Assembly (NCBI GenBank): GCA_014843695.1
Contig: CM026398.1
Coordinates: 18,041,593 to 18,105,592, forward strand
DNA from: Archivesica marissinica
Taxonomy: Eukaryota; Mollusca; Bivalvia; Venerida; Vesicomyidae
Reading direction: 5' to 3'
DNA: 64,000 bases
In this document: piece after piece, positions 32,995 through 45,372 of the stretch
Numbering within the stretch: position 1 is the stretch's first letter
Layout of the letters: each line of letters starts with the position of its first letter
The notes under the pieces: model-generated
What the model was told of the DNA's origin: nothing
Databases searched by the model: none
The model's input: only the letters and a program-made list of their open reading frames with translations
Translations under genes and position numbers: made by a program

Positions 32995-35552
32995 CTCCAA
33001 GCAACATACATACACCTGGTACAAGCAACATACATACACCTGGTACAAGCAACATACATACACCTGGTACAAGCAACATACATACACCTGGTACAAGCAA
33101 CGACTATAACATACATACACCTGGTACAAGCAACGACTATAACATACATACACCTGGTACAAGCAACATACATACACCTGGTACAAGCAACGACTATAAC
33201 ATACATACACCTGGTACAAGCAACGACTATAACATACATACACCTGGTACAAGCAACATACATACACCTGGTACAAGCAACATACATACACCTGGTACAA
33301 GCAACATACATACACCTGGTACAAGCAACAACTATAACATACATACACCTGGTACAAGCAACGACTATAACATACATACACCTGGTACAAGCAACATACA
33401 TACACCTGGTACAAGCAACGACTATAACATACATACACCTGGTACAAGCAACGACTATAACATACATACACCTGGTACAAGCAACGACTATAAATACATA
33501 CACCTGGTACAAGCAACGACTATAACATACATACACCTGGTACAAGCAACGACTATAACATACATACACCTGGTACAAGCAACGACTATAACATACATAC
33601 ACCTGGTACAAGCAACAACTATAACATACATACACCTGGTACAAGCAACGACTATAACATACATACACCTGGTACAAGCAACGACTATAACATACATACA
33701 CCTGGTACAAGCAACATACATACACCTGGTACAAGCAACATACATACACCTGGTACAAGCAACATACATACACCTGGTACAAGCAACAACTATAACATAC
33801 ATACACCTGGTACAAGCAACGACTATAACATACATACACCTGGTACAAGCAACGACTATAACATACATACACCTGGTACAAGCAACATACATACACCTGG
33901 TACAAGCAACATACATACACCTGGTACAAGCAACATACATACACCTGGTACAAGCAACGACTATAACATACATACACCTGGTACAAGCAACGACTATAAC
34001 ATACATACACCTGGTACAAGCAACGACTATAACATACATACACCTGGTACAAGCAACGACTATAACATACATACACCTGGTACAAGCAACGACTATAACA
34101 TACATACACCTGGTACAAGCAACGACTATAACATACATACACCTGGTACAAGCAACGACTATAACATACATACACCTGGTACAAGCAACGACTATAACAT
34201 ACATACACCTGGTACAAGCAACGACTATAACATACATACACCTGGTACAAGCAACGACTATAACATACATACACCTGGTACAAGCAACGACTATAACATA
34301 CATACACCTGGTACAAGCAACGACTATAACATACATACACCTGGTACAAGCAACGACTATAACATACATACACCTGGTACAAGCAACGACTATAACATAC
34401 ATACACCTGGTACAAGCAACGACTATAACACATACACCTGGTACAAGCACGACTATAACATACATACACCTGGTACAAGCAACGACTATAACATACATAC
34501 ACCTGGTACAAGCAACGACTATAACATACATACACCTGGTACAAGCAACGACTATAACATACATACACCTGGTACAAGCAACGACTATAACATACATACA
34601 CCTGGTACAAGCAACGACTATAACATACATACACCTGGTACAAGCAACGACTATAACATACATACACCTGGTACAAGCAACGACTATAACATACATACAC
34701 CTGGTACAAGCAACGACTATAACATACATACACCTGGTACAAGCAACGACTATAACATACATACACCTGGTACAAGCAACGACTATAACATACATACACC
34801 TGGTACAAGCAACGACTATAACATACATACACCTGGTACAAGCAACGACTATAACATACATACACCTGGTACAAGCAACGACTATAACATACATACACCT
34901 GGTACAAGCAACGACTATAACATACATACACCTGGTACAAGCAACGACTATAACATACATACACCTGGTACAAGCAACGACTATAACATACCACACCTGG
35001 TACAAGCAACGACTATAACATACATACACCTGGTACAAGCAACGACTATAACATACACACACCTGGTACAAGCAACGACTATAACATACATACACCTGGT
35101 ACAAGCAACGACTATAACATACACACACCTGGTACAAGCAACGACTATAACATACATACACCTGGTACAAGCAACGACTATAACATACACACACCTGGTA
35201 CAAGCAACGACTATAACATACATACACCTGGTACAAGCAACGACTATAATACACACACCTGGTACAAGCAACGACTATAACATACATACACCTGGTACAA
35301 GCAACGACTATAACATACATACACCTGGTACAAGCAACGACTATAACATACATACACCTGGTACAAGCAACGACTATAACATACATACACCTGGTACAAG
35401 CAACGACTATAACATACATACACCTGGTACAAGCAACGACTATAACATACATACACCTGGTACAAGCAACGACTATAACATACATACACCTGGTACAAGC
35501 AACAACTATAACATACATACACCTGGTACAAGCAACGACTATAACATCACAT
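32995..35552. repeat. Minisatellite, mixed 33-bp and 24-bp units
   Basis: Long unit: ACGACTATAACATACATACA, CCTGGTACAAGCA (33 bp). Short units lack GACTATAAC (9 bp). Short units occur only in the first about 1 kb (32995-33960); the rest is almost uniform 33-mers. Both lengths are divisible by three, so minus-strand frames of 689 and 676 codons persist with an 11-residue repeat (CYSRCLYQVYV). The adjacent frames are equally open, arguing against coding selection. Confidence 0.97.
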
Positions 35553-36560
35553 TGTATATTGATTGTATAGTTTAATTTCTCCTATGTATAGTCGTTTCTT
35601 AACATACCGCTGGTCATAACATACCGAGGCATCCACACTTTTTCAGAACGAGGTAAAATAACGCCACCTATCATTCTTTCCATTGGATCAGTGTTGACCC
35701 AGAAAGGTAAACATGTGTTGATAAACAAGAAATCATAAACTGTCAACGTAAGTGGTTCGAAAATTACTGATGCAAGATGCTTACCTGAATATCAAGATCT
35801 ATGCAAAATTACCCCACCCCTTTATCTGATCAAATGCTCCAAATGTCCATAATATATATTTATGTTCATTCCAACTTTGTAAAATGGCGGTCTGCTACCT
35901 GGTATTTATGAATGAAGCTGTTTTGATCACATGTTTAGGTTACTACATAATTCCCGTATTACCAAATATGGGTATAATTTTAAAGTCCGAGACGCGCTTT
36001 TTCTATTGAATGATTATTTTTCAAAACAGTTCCCCCCTCAAATGTAGTATTTTTTATTAAAAACAAGTTGATGTTCTTCCGTGATGTAAATCTATTGACA
36101 TGTGGTGATATAGCCAGATTCCCGTATTTTATTATTCATAAAAAGTAGGCCCATCGTGGAACTAAGGCTGTTTGTTGTTTTCTGGTGGGAGATTAAAATG
36201 ATATTCATGTTTTATATTAAAATGACAAATTTACTGCTAGACTTACATATTATACAGATTAAGGTCTCTATCAAATACTCACATAATTTTATTATGACTA
36301 CCGTTGCATAAACTCCCAAATCAGGGCCTCGGCCATTTGCCGCGGTATACTCGGAACTACTGTCTACGTAACTGCTGACACGATGGCATCAAAAACATGA
36401 TAAACACAAGTGATTCCCAATAGTATTTCTTCTTTGTGTATGTGTAATGTTGAAGTGAAGAAGTCATAAGATGATGCAAAATGAGTTTTAAATTCAGGTA
36501 CATAATAGTATATCTGTAGTTTGGTTTTTAATAGCTAGTACCGCGATATACCCATAATGC
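35553..36560. other. Intergenic, no recognised feature
   Basis: About 1 kb of unique AT-rich sequence. No frame over 60 codons, no element, no RNA gene recognised. Confidence 0.6.
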
Positions 36561-36567
36561 ATCCTAT

Positions 36568-36949
36568 ATGTTCAACTTCTATCTTGTATACGTTCAACTT
36601 CTATCTTGTATACATTCAACTTCTATCTTGTATACATTCAACTTCTATCTTGTATACATTCACTTCTCTCTTGTATACATTCAACTTCTATCTTGTATAC
36701 ATTCAACTTCTATCTTGTATACATTCACTTCTCTCTTGTATACATTCACTTCTCTCTTGTATACATTCAACTTCTATCTTGTATACATTCAACTTCTATC
36801 TTGTATACATTCACTTCTCTCTTGTATACATTCAACTTCTATCTTGTATACATTCACTTCTCTCTTGTATACATTCAACTTCTATCTTGTATACATTCAC
36901 TTCTCTCTTGTATATGTTCACTTCCCCCTTGGATACATTGTACGTTCAA
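36568..36949. repeat. 21/22-bp minisatellite abutting a SINE-1 remnant
   Basis: About 17 units of ATTCAACTTCTATCTTGTAT plus AC, alternating with ATTCACTTCTCTCTTGTATA plus C (one base shorter). The last unit runs directly into TTCCATCAGTAATGAGGTCT of a SINE-1 at the position where other SINE-1 copies have internal arrays. Confidence 0.94.
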
Positions 36950-37037
36950 CTTCCATCAGTAATGAGGTCTCGGTAGCGATTAATCTAATGTTGTAAAAAC
37001 TTGTTTCGCAATTGAGCTATACTAAATTTGTATAAAT
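36950..37037 (+). mobile_element. SINE-1, 3' part only
   Basis: TTCCATCAGTAATGAGGTCT, CGATTAATCTAATGTTGTAA, TTTCGCAATTGAGCTATACT. The head and first half of the body are missing or replaced by the adjoining array. Confidence 0.88.
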
Positions 37038-37076
37038 CAATATGTTATGTAACACAGATGCCTACATTTGGATATA

Positions 37077-37254
37077 CAGTCAAACCTGTGTTAGTGGTCA
37101 CCTCTATTAAGCAGTCAACCTGTATAAGCAGCCAGTTTCAAGATTCCCAATTTGTTGTTTTTATTATAAAGTTAACCTCTATTAAGCAGCCACCTGTGCT
37201 AAGCAGCCACTTTCTGTAATTCCCTTGGCTGGCTGCTTAGGACAGGTTTGACTG
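37077..37254. mobile_element. MITE D, complete, TA-flanked
   Basis: CAGTCAAACCTGTGTTAGTG to GGACAGGTTTGACTG with TA on both sides. Interior TATTAAGCAGCCACCTGTGC. Confidence 0.92.
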
Positions 37255-37259
37255 TACAG

Positions 37260-38370
37260 TCTCTGTATACCTCTCGGCAATGGATCTATTTTCGGCACTC
37301 GTTCTAAAATACGCTACTCAATATGAAAACAAAAACTTCCTTTGCACAAATGAATAACGAAGATGCATCTGTCGTGATGGAAATAGTTTCGACCTTAGTA
37401 ACGCTAAAAGCAAATGCATCGCATAAAGATGATCTCCTTGTAACCATGCTCTGGCTTGTTATTAAAATCATTAATAAAGAATCCATAAAAAAAATTCATG
37501 AACGGCAGACTTAACATGTATTGAGTGACAATCATTTACGATTTCCTCATTCAAAATACACGCGTGATGCATAATGAATGGATTTAATACGAGCTCCTTT
37601 ATTACAATGTCAGCATCATACGTGTGCGAGCCTCTAACAATCCAAATGGCAACATTTACAATATTTAGAGAACAAAGAAGGAAAACTCGATTCTCAATGG
37701 CAACATTTTGTATCATTTTTTTAAAGTCAATTTAGTTGTTTAAGGTGGACAGTCCTAGTCCTAGTCCCCCCTAACCCCACCCCACCCCTAAATGGGGTAA
37801 ACCATCATAAAGTATTGATTCTTCCATTATTTATGTTCACTTGTTTCTGTTATGCTTTCCAATGAATGATTGAGTTTTCTCAGTGAAAGATAATGATATC
37901 TTTCACTGCTTTGAAACAGTGGAAGATGGCATTTTCTCTGTCACTGCTTGAGTTTCGTATTCCTCCGCGGTTGGATGTACTTTTGTATTTTAGCTATTTT
38001 CTGACAATCATGAACAGTTAATTATAAAGTAATATATTCTAAAGAATTTGTGTGTAGTTTTTAATATTAATAGCAAACAGAAACTAACTTGAACATTATA
38101 CCGGAACTATTTCACACGAGATTCACACTAACATAAGTGGTTGTGCGGTTGTGTATTGTAGTGATATGAGGCTCCCGACAGGTGCAGTTAAAATGAATTA
38201 AATTAGTGATTACAGATATATATATTTCGCGCTAGCCACTCGTGGAAATACAAATTTCGGTGATCACTCGATGAAATAAAATACTATCTTACACTATAGT
38301 AAAAATAAATATCATCTATCTATTTTCAAGCCTGTGCAAAAATCCCTGTGGAACACCAAAATATATTTCA
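37260..38370. other. Intergenic
   Basis: Frames 37323-37514 (plus) and 37471-37716 (minus) show no recognisable domain. A short C-rich run lies at about 37765-37790. No element recognised. Confidence 0.5.
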
Positions 38371-38622
38371 TTTATACAAATTTATTTTAGCTCGATTGCG
38401 AAACAAGTTATTTCAACTTATATTAATCACTCTCGAGACCTCATTCCTGATGGAATCCATCGCCACTAGGGAGAGAGAAGAGGCAACCTGGAATTGGCAG
38501 TTGTGAGGTGTATTACAGAGGCAACGTGGAATTTAAATGCCTTGCCTAAGGGCACAATCGTAACGGCTCCAGCGGCGCTCGAACTCCGGACCTTTCGCAC
38601 CTGAAGCGAACGCGCATCCACT
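38371..38622 (-). mobile_element. SINE-1 carrying one foreign minisatellite unit
   Basis: Reverse-strand SINE-1, full length to CGCGCATCCACT. At 38494-38517 it contains a 24-bp insert TTGGCAGTTGTGAGGTGTAT plus TACA, which is one unit of the array that begins about 530 bp downstream. The SINE segment GAGGCAAC.TGGAAT occurs on both sides of the insert. Confidence 0.93.
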
Positions 38623-39049
38623 ATTTAAATAACTGAATGCGAGTTACAGTTCTTTCAATCCACATTTTGCTGTATCACATTTTCACAGTAAGGACAATTT
38701 GAGCCAATGCAACGGGAGAACAAACACAGTGTGCAAGGAAACACATCACTTATGAACCAGTTACGATACAGCATCAACTTAACCTTTAACATTGTATCAT
38801 TACTGGTACACATATCAGATGTGCTATATTGCTATGTTGGTTCTCACCTGATACAGCTCATGTTTTGCATCGGGTTGCACAGAATCATATCTAACCTATT
38901 TCAACACAACAACTAATCATCCACTCTATTGGCCAGTATACATACACACATTATCTACTAGGTTACCACAGGCAAACAAAGTTGCTACATTTAATTGAAA
39001 TATCTCAGTTGGCACATACACAAATAAATATTTTCTGATATACTGTCGT
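38623..39049. other. Intergenic
   Basis: The frame 38707-38916 (plus) has no domain. Nothing recognised. Confidence 0.5.
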
Positions 39050-39443
39050 GCAGTGTATTACATGGCAGTCGTGTAGTGTATTACATTGGCAGTCGTGCTG
39101 TGTATTACATTGGCAGTCGTGAGGTGTATTACATTGGCAGTCATGAGGTGTATTACATTGGCAGTCGTGAGGTGTATTACATTGGCAGTCGTGCAGTGTA
39201 TTACATTGGCAGTCGTGTAGTGTATTACATTGGCAGTAGTGCTGTGTATTACATTGGCAGTCGTGCTGTGTATTACATTGGCAGTCGTGAGGTGTATTAC
39301 ATTGGCAGTCGTGAGGTGTATTACATTGGCAGTCGTGAGGTGTATTACATTGGCAGTCGTGAGGTGTATTACATTGGCAGTCGTGCGGTGTATTACATTG
39401 GCAGTCGTGCGGTGTATTACATCGGCAGTCGTGAGGTGTATTA
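39050..39443. repeat. 24-bp minisatellite, continues into a gap
   Basis: About 16 units of TTGGCAGTCGTGAGGTGTAT plus TACA, with variants GTGCTG, GTGCAG, GTGTAG and GTGCGG. Open in several frames because 24 is divisible by three. The right end is lost in the N gap. Confidence 0.96.
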
Positions 39444-40443
39444 NNNNNNNNNNNNNNNNNNNNNNNNNNNNNNNNNNNNNNNNNNNNNNNNNNNNNNNNN
39501 NNNNNNNNNNNNNNNNNNNNNNNNNNNNNNNNNNNNNNNNNNNNNNNNNNNNNNNNNNNNNNNNNNNNNNNNNNNNNNNNNNNNNNNNNNNNNNNNNNNN
39601 NNNNNNNNNNNNNNNNNNNNNNNNNNNNNNNNNNNNNNNNNNNNNNNNNNNNNNNNNNNNNNNNNNNNNNNNNNNNNNNNNNNNNNNNNNNNNNNNNNNN
39701 NNNNNNNNNNNNNNNNNNNNNNNNNNNNNNNNNNNNNNNNNNNNNNNNNNNNNNNNNNNNNNNNNNNNNNNNNNNNNNNNNNNNNNNNNNNNNNNNNNNN
39801 NNNNNNNNNNNNNNNNNNNNNNNNNNNNNNNNNNNNNNNNNNNNNNNNNNNNNNNNNNNNNNNNNNNNNNNNNNNNNNNNNNNNNNNNNNNNNNNNNNNN
39901 NNNNNNNNNNNNNNNNNNNNNNNNNNNNNNNNNNNNNNNNNNNNNNNNNNNNNNNNNNNNNNNNNNNNNNNNNNNNNNNNNNNNNNNNNNNNNNNNNNNN
40001 NNNNNNNNNNNNNNNNNNNNNNNNNNNNNNNNNNNNNNNNNNNNNNNNNNNNNNNNNNNNNNNNNNNNNNNNNNNNNNNNNNNNNNNNNNNNNNNNNNNN
40101 NNNNNNNNNNNNNNNNNNNNNNNNNNNNNNNNNNNNNNNNNNNNNNNNNNNNNNNNNNNNNNNNNNNNNNNNNNNNNNNNNNNNNNNNNNNNNNNNNNNN
40201 NNNNNNNNNNNNNNNNNNNNNNNNNNNNNNNNNNNNNNNNNNNNNNNNNNNNNNNNNNNNNNNNNNNNNNNNNNNNNNNNNNNNNNNNNNNNNNNNNNNN
40301 NNNNNNNNNNNNNNNNNNNNNNNNNNNNNNNNNNNNNNNNNNNNNNNNNNNNNNNNNNNNNNNNNNNNNNNNNNNNNNNNNNNNNNNNNNNNNNNNNNNN
40401 NNNNNNNNNNNNNNNNNNNNNNNNNNNNNNNNNNNNNNNNNNN
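39444..40443. other. Assembly gap, exactly 1000 N
   Basis: Different arrays lie on the two sides (24-bp left, 22-bp right), so a repeat-to-repeat junction is hidden. The round size indicates a placeholder, not a measured distance. Open frames spanning it are artefacts. Confidence 0.99.
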
Positions 40444-40614
40444 CACCATACTATCAAAGCACTATCACCATACTATCAAAGCACTATCACCATACTATCA
40501 AAGCACTATCACCATACTATCAAAGCACTATCACCATACTATCAAAGCACTATCACCATACTATCAAAGCACTATCACCATACTATCAAAGCACTATCAC
40601 CATACTATCAAAGT
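40444..40614. repeat. 22-bp minisatellite, about 8 visible units
   Basis: Unit CACCATACTATCAAAGCACT plus AT, nearly identical copies, beginning in the gap. Confidence 0.95.
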
Positions 40615-40624
40615 TGTTGTTTTA

Positions 40625-40812
40625 ACCCTTTGCACACCACTCCCAGATAAAATCACTTTTGCAAACAGCATAGAGCCAGATCAGACACAGAATGTGCTGT
40701 CTGATCAGGCTCTATGCTGTTTGTTATTCAGATAGTAGATCTAAAACACTTATCCAGATCAGGATCTATGTTGTTTGCAAATGTGATTTTATTTACTCAG
40801 CAAGCAAAGGGT
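40625..40812. mobile_element. TTAA-type fold-back MITE, 188 bp
   Basis: TTAA at 40621-40624, then CCCTTTGCACACCACTCCCA; ends AGCAAGCAAAGGG followed by TTAG (one change from TTAA). Interior has GCAAACAGCATAGAGCCAGA facing GGCTCTATGCTGTTTG, the same hairpin as in the 239-bp family, but with different ends. Confidence 0.85.
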
Positions 40813-40814
40813 TA

Positions 40815-41162
40815 GATTTACTACAATGTTTAGAAATAAAAACTTGAGTTGAAAAAGGCATCTCTAGATTATATTTATGTAACAATACCTGTATCATGTT
40901 ATCAACCATATCAAATGAACAGTGTACATCAATATATACATACACAGTTATGCTTTAGGCGATCATCTAGCGTTTATTCCAGTATTAGTTACATACACAA
41001 GCACTATCGCTGAATATATGTTTGACTGTGGCTTGCTTTGTTTTTTGCGATTTTTGTTTGAAACTGTCCTTGAAAGACTTTTAAGCTAAAATTCGGATGT
41101 AGAGGACCACATACATATATTACTAGTTCCCTGTTAAGAACAATCAACATATAAGTTACAAT
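40815..41162. other. Intergenic
   Basis: No recognised feature. Confidence 0.5.
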
Positions 41163-41324
41163 ACAGTCAAACCTGTGTTAGTTGTAACCTCTATATAGCA
41201 GCCAACCTGTATTAGGCAGCCAGTTTCCAGATTCCCAATTTGTCTCATTATATATCTGCCTTCTATTAAACAGTCACTTTATGTGATTCCCTTTGCTGGT
41301 TGCTTATGACAGATTGGACTGTTG
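41163..41324. mobile_element. MITE D, diverged
   Basis: ACAGTCAAACCTGTGTTAGT to ATGACAGATTGGACTG. Interior AGGCAGCCAGTTTCCAGATT. Confidence 0.82.
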
Positions 41325-42212
41325 GTTAGTTCTGGTTGCTATGCATTGCATAGTTCAGAGTTTCTGAGCAGATAACATAGGTTTCTCCAACAGTGTGCTA
41401 TTGAAACCATACATTTTAAAACTTAAAGTTGCTACATGTAGTTATTAGCATCATATTTGGGCCAATAGTTAATTTTTAAAAATGAAGCATGGCGACAGTG
41501 TTATATATCATAATTGATTTGCTAAGCAATTATGTGGGTCAATATATAGCACATCTTAGAAGTTATGCTCCCTTAAGAACATAATATTTCATGTTTGATC
41601 CAGCCTCCATGTCACATAAACCTCTTGAGGAATTATAAAATGAATTAGCATACATATATACATGTATGTTCATCGTATTGGTTCAAGGTCAGTGTCAAGA
41701 GGTCAATGGTGATATTCCTTACCTGCTCCACAATCTCCTGCTTCCATTGCATCTGAAATACGTTGGTGGATGACACATACACACATAGAGGTCAAAGGTA
41801 ATATACACGCATTGTGTCCTCTTCTGTTGATGGATGACACATACACACATAGAGGTCAACGGTAATATACATGCATTATGTCCTCTTCCTATCTCTTACA
41901 GTGATCAAAGACTTTTTTAGGAATAACTTCACACAGATGAGCATCCTATTGAGATGATGAGCAGAGTGCAACCTTCCAATAGTCACTTTAACCTTGTCCA
42001 GACTGTGGATTAGATATAAAATACAGCTACTTGACCTCTGACCTCTAAGTGTAGCCTTGACCAATGTGATTGGAACATGGGTCCTCATTGCATAGATAGG
42101 GTCAGCACTCACCCCAAGCGTGATCTTTTGGATTGATCATGGTACCTGCCCCAAGTTTCAAGAAAATCCCATCAGTGGTTATTAGGATACGAGAGTGGAC
42201 ACCATGGTGTGT
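41325..42212. other. Intergenic with a 66-bp duplication
   Basis: 41768-41888 holds two copies of GATGACACATACACACATAG, AGGTCAAAGGTAATATACAC and GCATTGTGTCCTCTTC. The frame 41876-42112 (minus) shows no known domain. Confidence 0.6.
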
Positions 42213-42213
42213 G

Positions 42214-42290
42214 TTTTACGTTTATTTATCGGCGCTACCGGTTGCCCATATGATCGACGCCTCCTGAAGAGATTAGTCATTTTAGATTTT
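42214..42290 (-). mobile_element. SINE-2, 3' tail only (77 bp)
   Basis: TTTACGTTTATTTATCGGCG, CTACCGGTTGCCCATATGAT, AGAGATTAGTCATTTTAGAT. A strongly 5'-truncated copy. Confidence 0.88.
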
Positions 42291-42704
42291 TCAATTCACG
42301 ATTTGACACTACTCTGTATGCATGAATAGAAACGTGATTTGGTGGCAGGTATGTATGTATGTATGTTAACCATGTACCGCATTACCGACCCATAGCTCAG
42401 TATTTTCATGGACAGAAAAAATATTCAAGTAAACAACTGTCACTGTGCATTAAATACAACTCTTGGAATACTACACAGACAGGCATGGAAAAACCCACTG
42501 GATCTCATCTCATAACGAACCAATAGTGGTGAGGGTAAAATTGAGCCAAGTTTGGACGAAATCCACTGAAAAATAGTCTTTGTTACAATGTCTACAAGGA
42601 TAATGGACAGTCAGATAATAGTTTACCACAATACCCAACATCGAGTCTCCGGAAATGAGCTAGGTGTTCAGGTGAGCTAAAAACTTGGATCAAGTGGCAA
42701 TAAC

Positions 42705-42950
42705 GTCTCCGTGGCCCAGTGTCCGCCTACGGACCGGGATGTCGACGGTTCGAATCTCATCAGGGGTTCACTCTGATATGGCCGGTTGATGAGCCACCAG
42801 CTAGTTAAATAATAGTTACCGATTGCCTATCAGCCTGGCAGCTGGCATACAAGCATAGGATTCAGGAAGTACTGATGTTCATAAAAAGAGGTGTCTCATA
42901 AGTCAGAAATGGCTGGCCCACTATAATTAATAAACACTTGACTTTACTTT
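42705..42950 (+). mobile_element. Probable SINE with tRNA-like head
   Basis: CTCCGTGGCCCAGTGTCCGC (A-box-like) and CGACGGTTCGAATCTCATCA (B box) about 40 bp apart, followed by about 190 bp ending in ATTAATAAACACTTGACTTT. Only one copy is seen in this window, so family status is inferred. Confidence 0.6.
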
Positions 42951-43200
42951 TTACAGACTGTATTCTTCCAATAGTCAACTAAAGAGAATGTTGCAAATTT
43001 GATTTTGGACAAAATGACCTGGGAAATTAACATTATGTTGTGCATTACGGATCAGACATGGCAGTCCGTATAATCGTCTCATCTGATCAAAAGCCGCTTT
43101 GCTATTAATGTAGAAAATGTGTACCATAGATTAAGCGTGTTACAAGTATTAATCCTCTTACAGTAAAATCACCCTTGGTACGCGAGCACAGACCACATGT

Positions 43201-43443
43201 TTGTCTTTACTGTGGAAATTTGAAACAATGCAACATTATAAGACGAATCCCCATAATTTGGTCATGAAATCGTTGGGTTTTGGCATGCACTCATATATAA
43301 GACGGGTTGTTAAAATGGACAGCAGGCACAAGTATAAATTGCATGTTTGGCCAGTGCAAGTTGAAGAAATGTTCAGTGTCGGAGGAGTGCTTTCTTTTCT
43401 AAAACGTAATTATGGATACCATTTAACACATTTTAATATTTAG
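43201..43443. other. Fragment of an unrecognised dispersed element
   Basis: TATAAGACGAATCC, ATATAAGACGGGTTG and, beyond the SINE, CGCTTATAAGACGGTATG (43722) form recurring TATAAGACG motifs. The 80-codon frame here has no known domain. Probably the remains of a DNA element split by the SINE at 43444. Confidence 0.4.
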
Positions 43444-43673
43444 TGGAAGTCGTGATAGCGCAGTGGATGTGCGATCACTTCAGATGCGAAAGGTCCGGAG
43501 TTCGAGCCCCGCTGGAGCCGTCATGATTGTGCCCTTAGGCAAGGCATTTAAATTCCACATTGCCTCTTCTCTCTCCTTCATGGCGATGATTCCATCAGGA
43601 ATGAGGTCTCGAGAGTGATTAATATAAGTTAAAACTTGTTTAGCAATCGAGCTAAAATAAATTTGTTTAAACT
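43444..43673 (+). mobile_element. SINE-1, full-length
   Basis: GGAAGTCGTGATAGCGCAGT, GGAGTTCGAGCCCCGCTGGA, GATTCCATCAGGAATGAGGT, ATCGAGCTAAAATAAATTTG. Minor single-base deletions. Confidence 0.94.
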
Positions 43674-44007
43674 AGCACATTTTGAAGAAAAATATCTTAT
43701 TTTTTAGCACTCGCTTATAAGACGGTATGCCACTTTGAGACCATAATCTGGTGTTAACAAATTTGTGTTATAGGCGAGTCGAGACGGCATATATTATTTC
43801 TTCCTGAACCTAAACAGTGATATATATACAGTTTTATACCGATACTCAAACCCTGCTACAATGGCTTAATCTGCATCTTCAACTAGGGAGAAGTTTGTCA
43901 AGAGTGAATTTAATGGCAATTGCTGACATTTGAAAACGCAACTTGCCAAGTTTGAACAAAGTAGTGCCATAATTATATGTAATTTATTTCAGTATTTCTC
44001 ATTGACT

Positions 44008-44052
44008 GTTGTCCAGTGGTAGAGTGTCGGATTTGGAATCAAACGGTCCCAG
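44008..44052 (+). mobile_element. SINE-4 head fragment
   Basis: TTGTCCAGTGGTAGAGTGTC and GGATTTGGAATCAAACGGTC match the tRNA-like end of the 22265 element. It is cut off by the following MITE remnant. Confidence 0.55.
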
Positions 44053-44216
44053 CGTGACGATGTGTGCTGATCAGGATCTATGTTGTTTGCTACATAGCCA
44101 AGTGTCTTAGCAAGATCATCTGAATAGCAAACAGCATAGAGCCTGATCAGACGGAACATTCCATGGCGGCTGATCTGGCTATATGTACTTTGCAAATACT
44201 GTTTGAACGGTATCCA
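44053..44216. mobile_element. TTAA MITE A, left end missing
   Basis: GTGCTGATCAGGATCTATGT through TTGAACGGTATCCAGATA follows the 239-bp family. The CCCATTTC end and the right GGG-TTAA are lost. Confidence 0.82.
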
Positions 44217-44320
44217 GATACAACAAAAATAATTTGTAAATTGATATAAGTGAAGGAGAGTAGGCTAGCTGTTTTATCATGTTTTTGTAAGTTCAATTTA
44301 ATTGAACACATTTTATTTTT

Positions 44321-44532
44321 TTATACTAATTTATTTTAGTTTGATTGCGAAACAAGTTCTTACAACTTATATTAATCAATCTCGAGACCTCATTCCTGGT
44401 GGAATCCATCGCCATGTGGGAGAGGCAACGTGGAATTTAAATGCCTTGCACAAGGGCACAATCGTAACAGCTCCAGTGAGGCTCAAACTCTGGGACTTTC
44501 GCACCTGAAGCGAATGCGCTACCACGACTTCC
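44321..44532 (-). mobile_element. SINE-1, near full-length
   Basis: Reverse-strand copy with tail GTTTGATTGCGAAACAAGTT, body GGTGGAATCCATCGCCATGT, B box AGGCTCAAACTCTGGGA, head GCTACCACGACTTCC. About 12 bp is missing in the body. Confidence 0.92.
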
Positions 44533-45371
44533 AAATGCTATTTCTCACTGCTTTACTGATACCTACATGTAGCTGCTGCATGTTGAAATGATATCAACGC
44601 AAATGTTTTCGGACTAGAGTAGTGTCATTAAATATCTTTTATGACATCATTTATGGCCTCCTAAATATGACATTTTATTGCCATTTAGTGCTTTACTTGC
44701 ATCGTTTTTTATCATAAAAAACTTTTGAGCCTAAAATAAAAGAACATTTGTTTGCTTAAGTGAATGATAGAATAATATTCGACTCATGAACATAGAAAGC
44801 TATTATGGCTAATGGCGATAATAATGCTTTCAAAGTTCATTCGGTAAAACATAATTCAAGCATATACTGAAAAATAAATATCCTCTTACAGCTGTACACT
44901 AGCAAGATTATTTGTTGTATCGGGTTACATAAGGAGAATCACCAAGTCATGCCGGATAATGTATACACCACATTGTGTGCGACTTAATAAACTATGTATG
45001 CAGTCACAATGGAAGGTGTCCAAACTCGATGTGTTTTATGCAAACTTTGTAACACCCAGATCAGGCGCAAATTTTAACTTCTTTGTGGTTTTTGACGGAC
45101 AAAATGTCTACATCCACGCGATGGATTCGACATTAGAGGAAGATAGATAGAATTGTCAGTGGATTTTACAGTCCAGTTCCAATGTACATGTATCATATGG
45201 TAATACATGTACAGTGTATATTCAATTAACCCTTTACTCCACATGAACGCCATGCAACACCGTAACAAGTTTCCCACACGTAGCCACCAATCCATGTCGT
45301 TATCTACCCCAATTGATATTGGGCATATAGTACTGTCAGTACTCAGTAGTATGGAGATAAAATGTCAATGT
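44533..45371. other. Intergenic
   Basis: The frame 44959-45150 (plus, 63 codons) ends NVYIHAMDSTLEEDR and starts without strong context; no domain recognised. Nothing else seen. Confidence 0.5.
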
Positions 45372-45372
45372 A

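Noticed and set aside
33488..35518. 676- and 689-codon minus-strand frames with an 11-residue Cys/Tyr repeat
   Set aside because: The unit is 33 bp, so any stop-free frame extends through the array; two overlapping frames on the same strand are equally long and neither has unique flanking coding sequence.
39058..40735. Open frames spanning the first gap
   Set aside because: They consist mostly of N and repeat units; not real.
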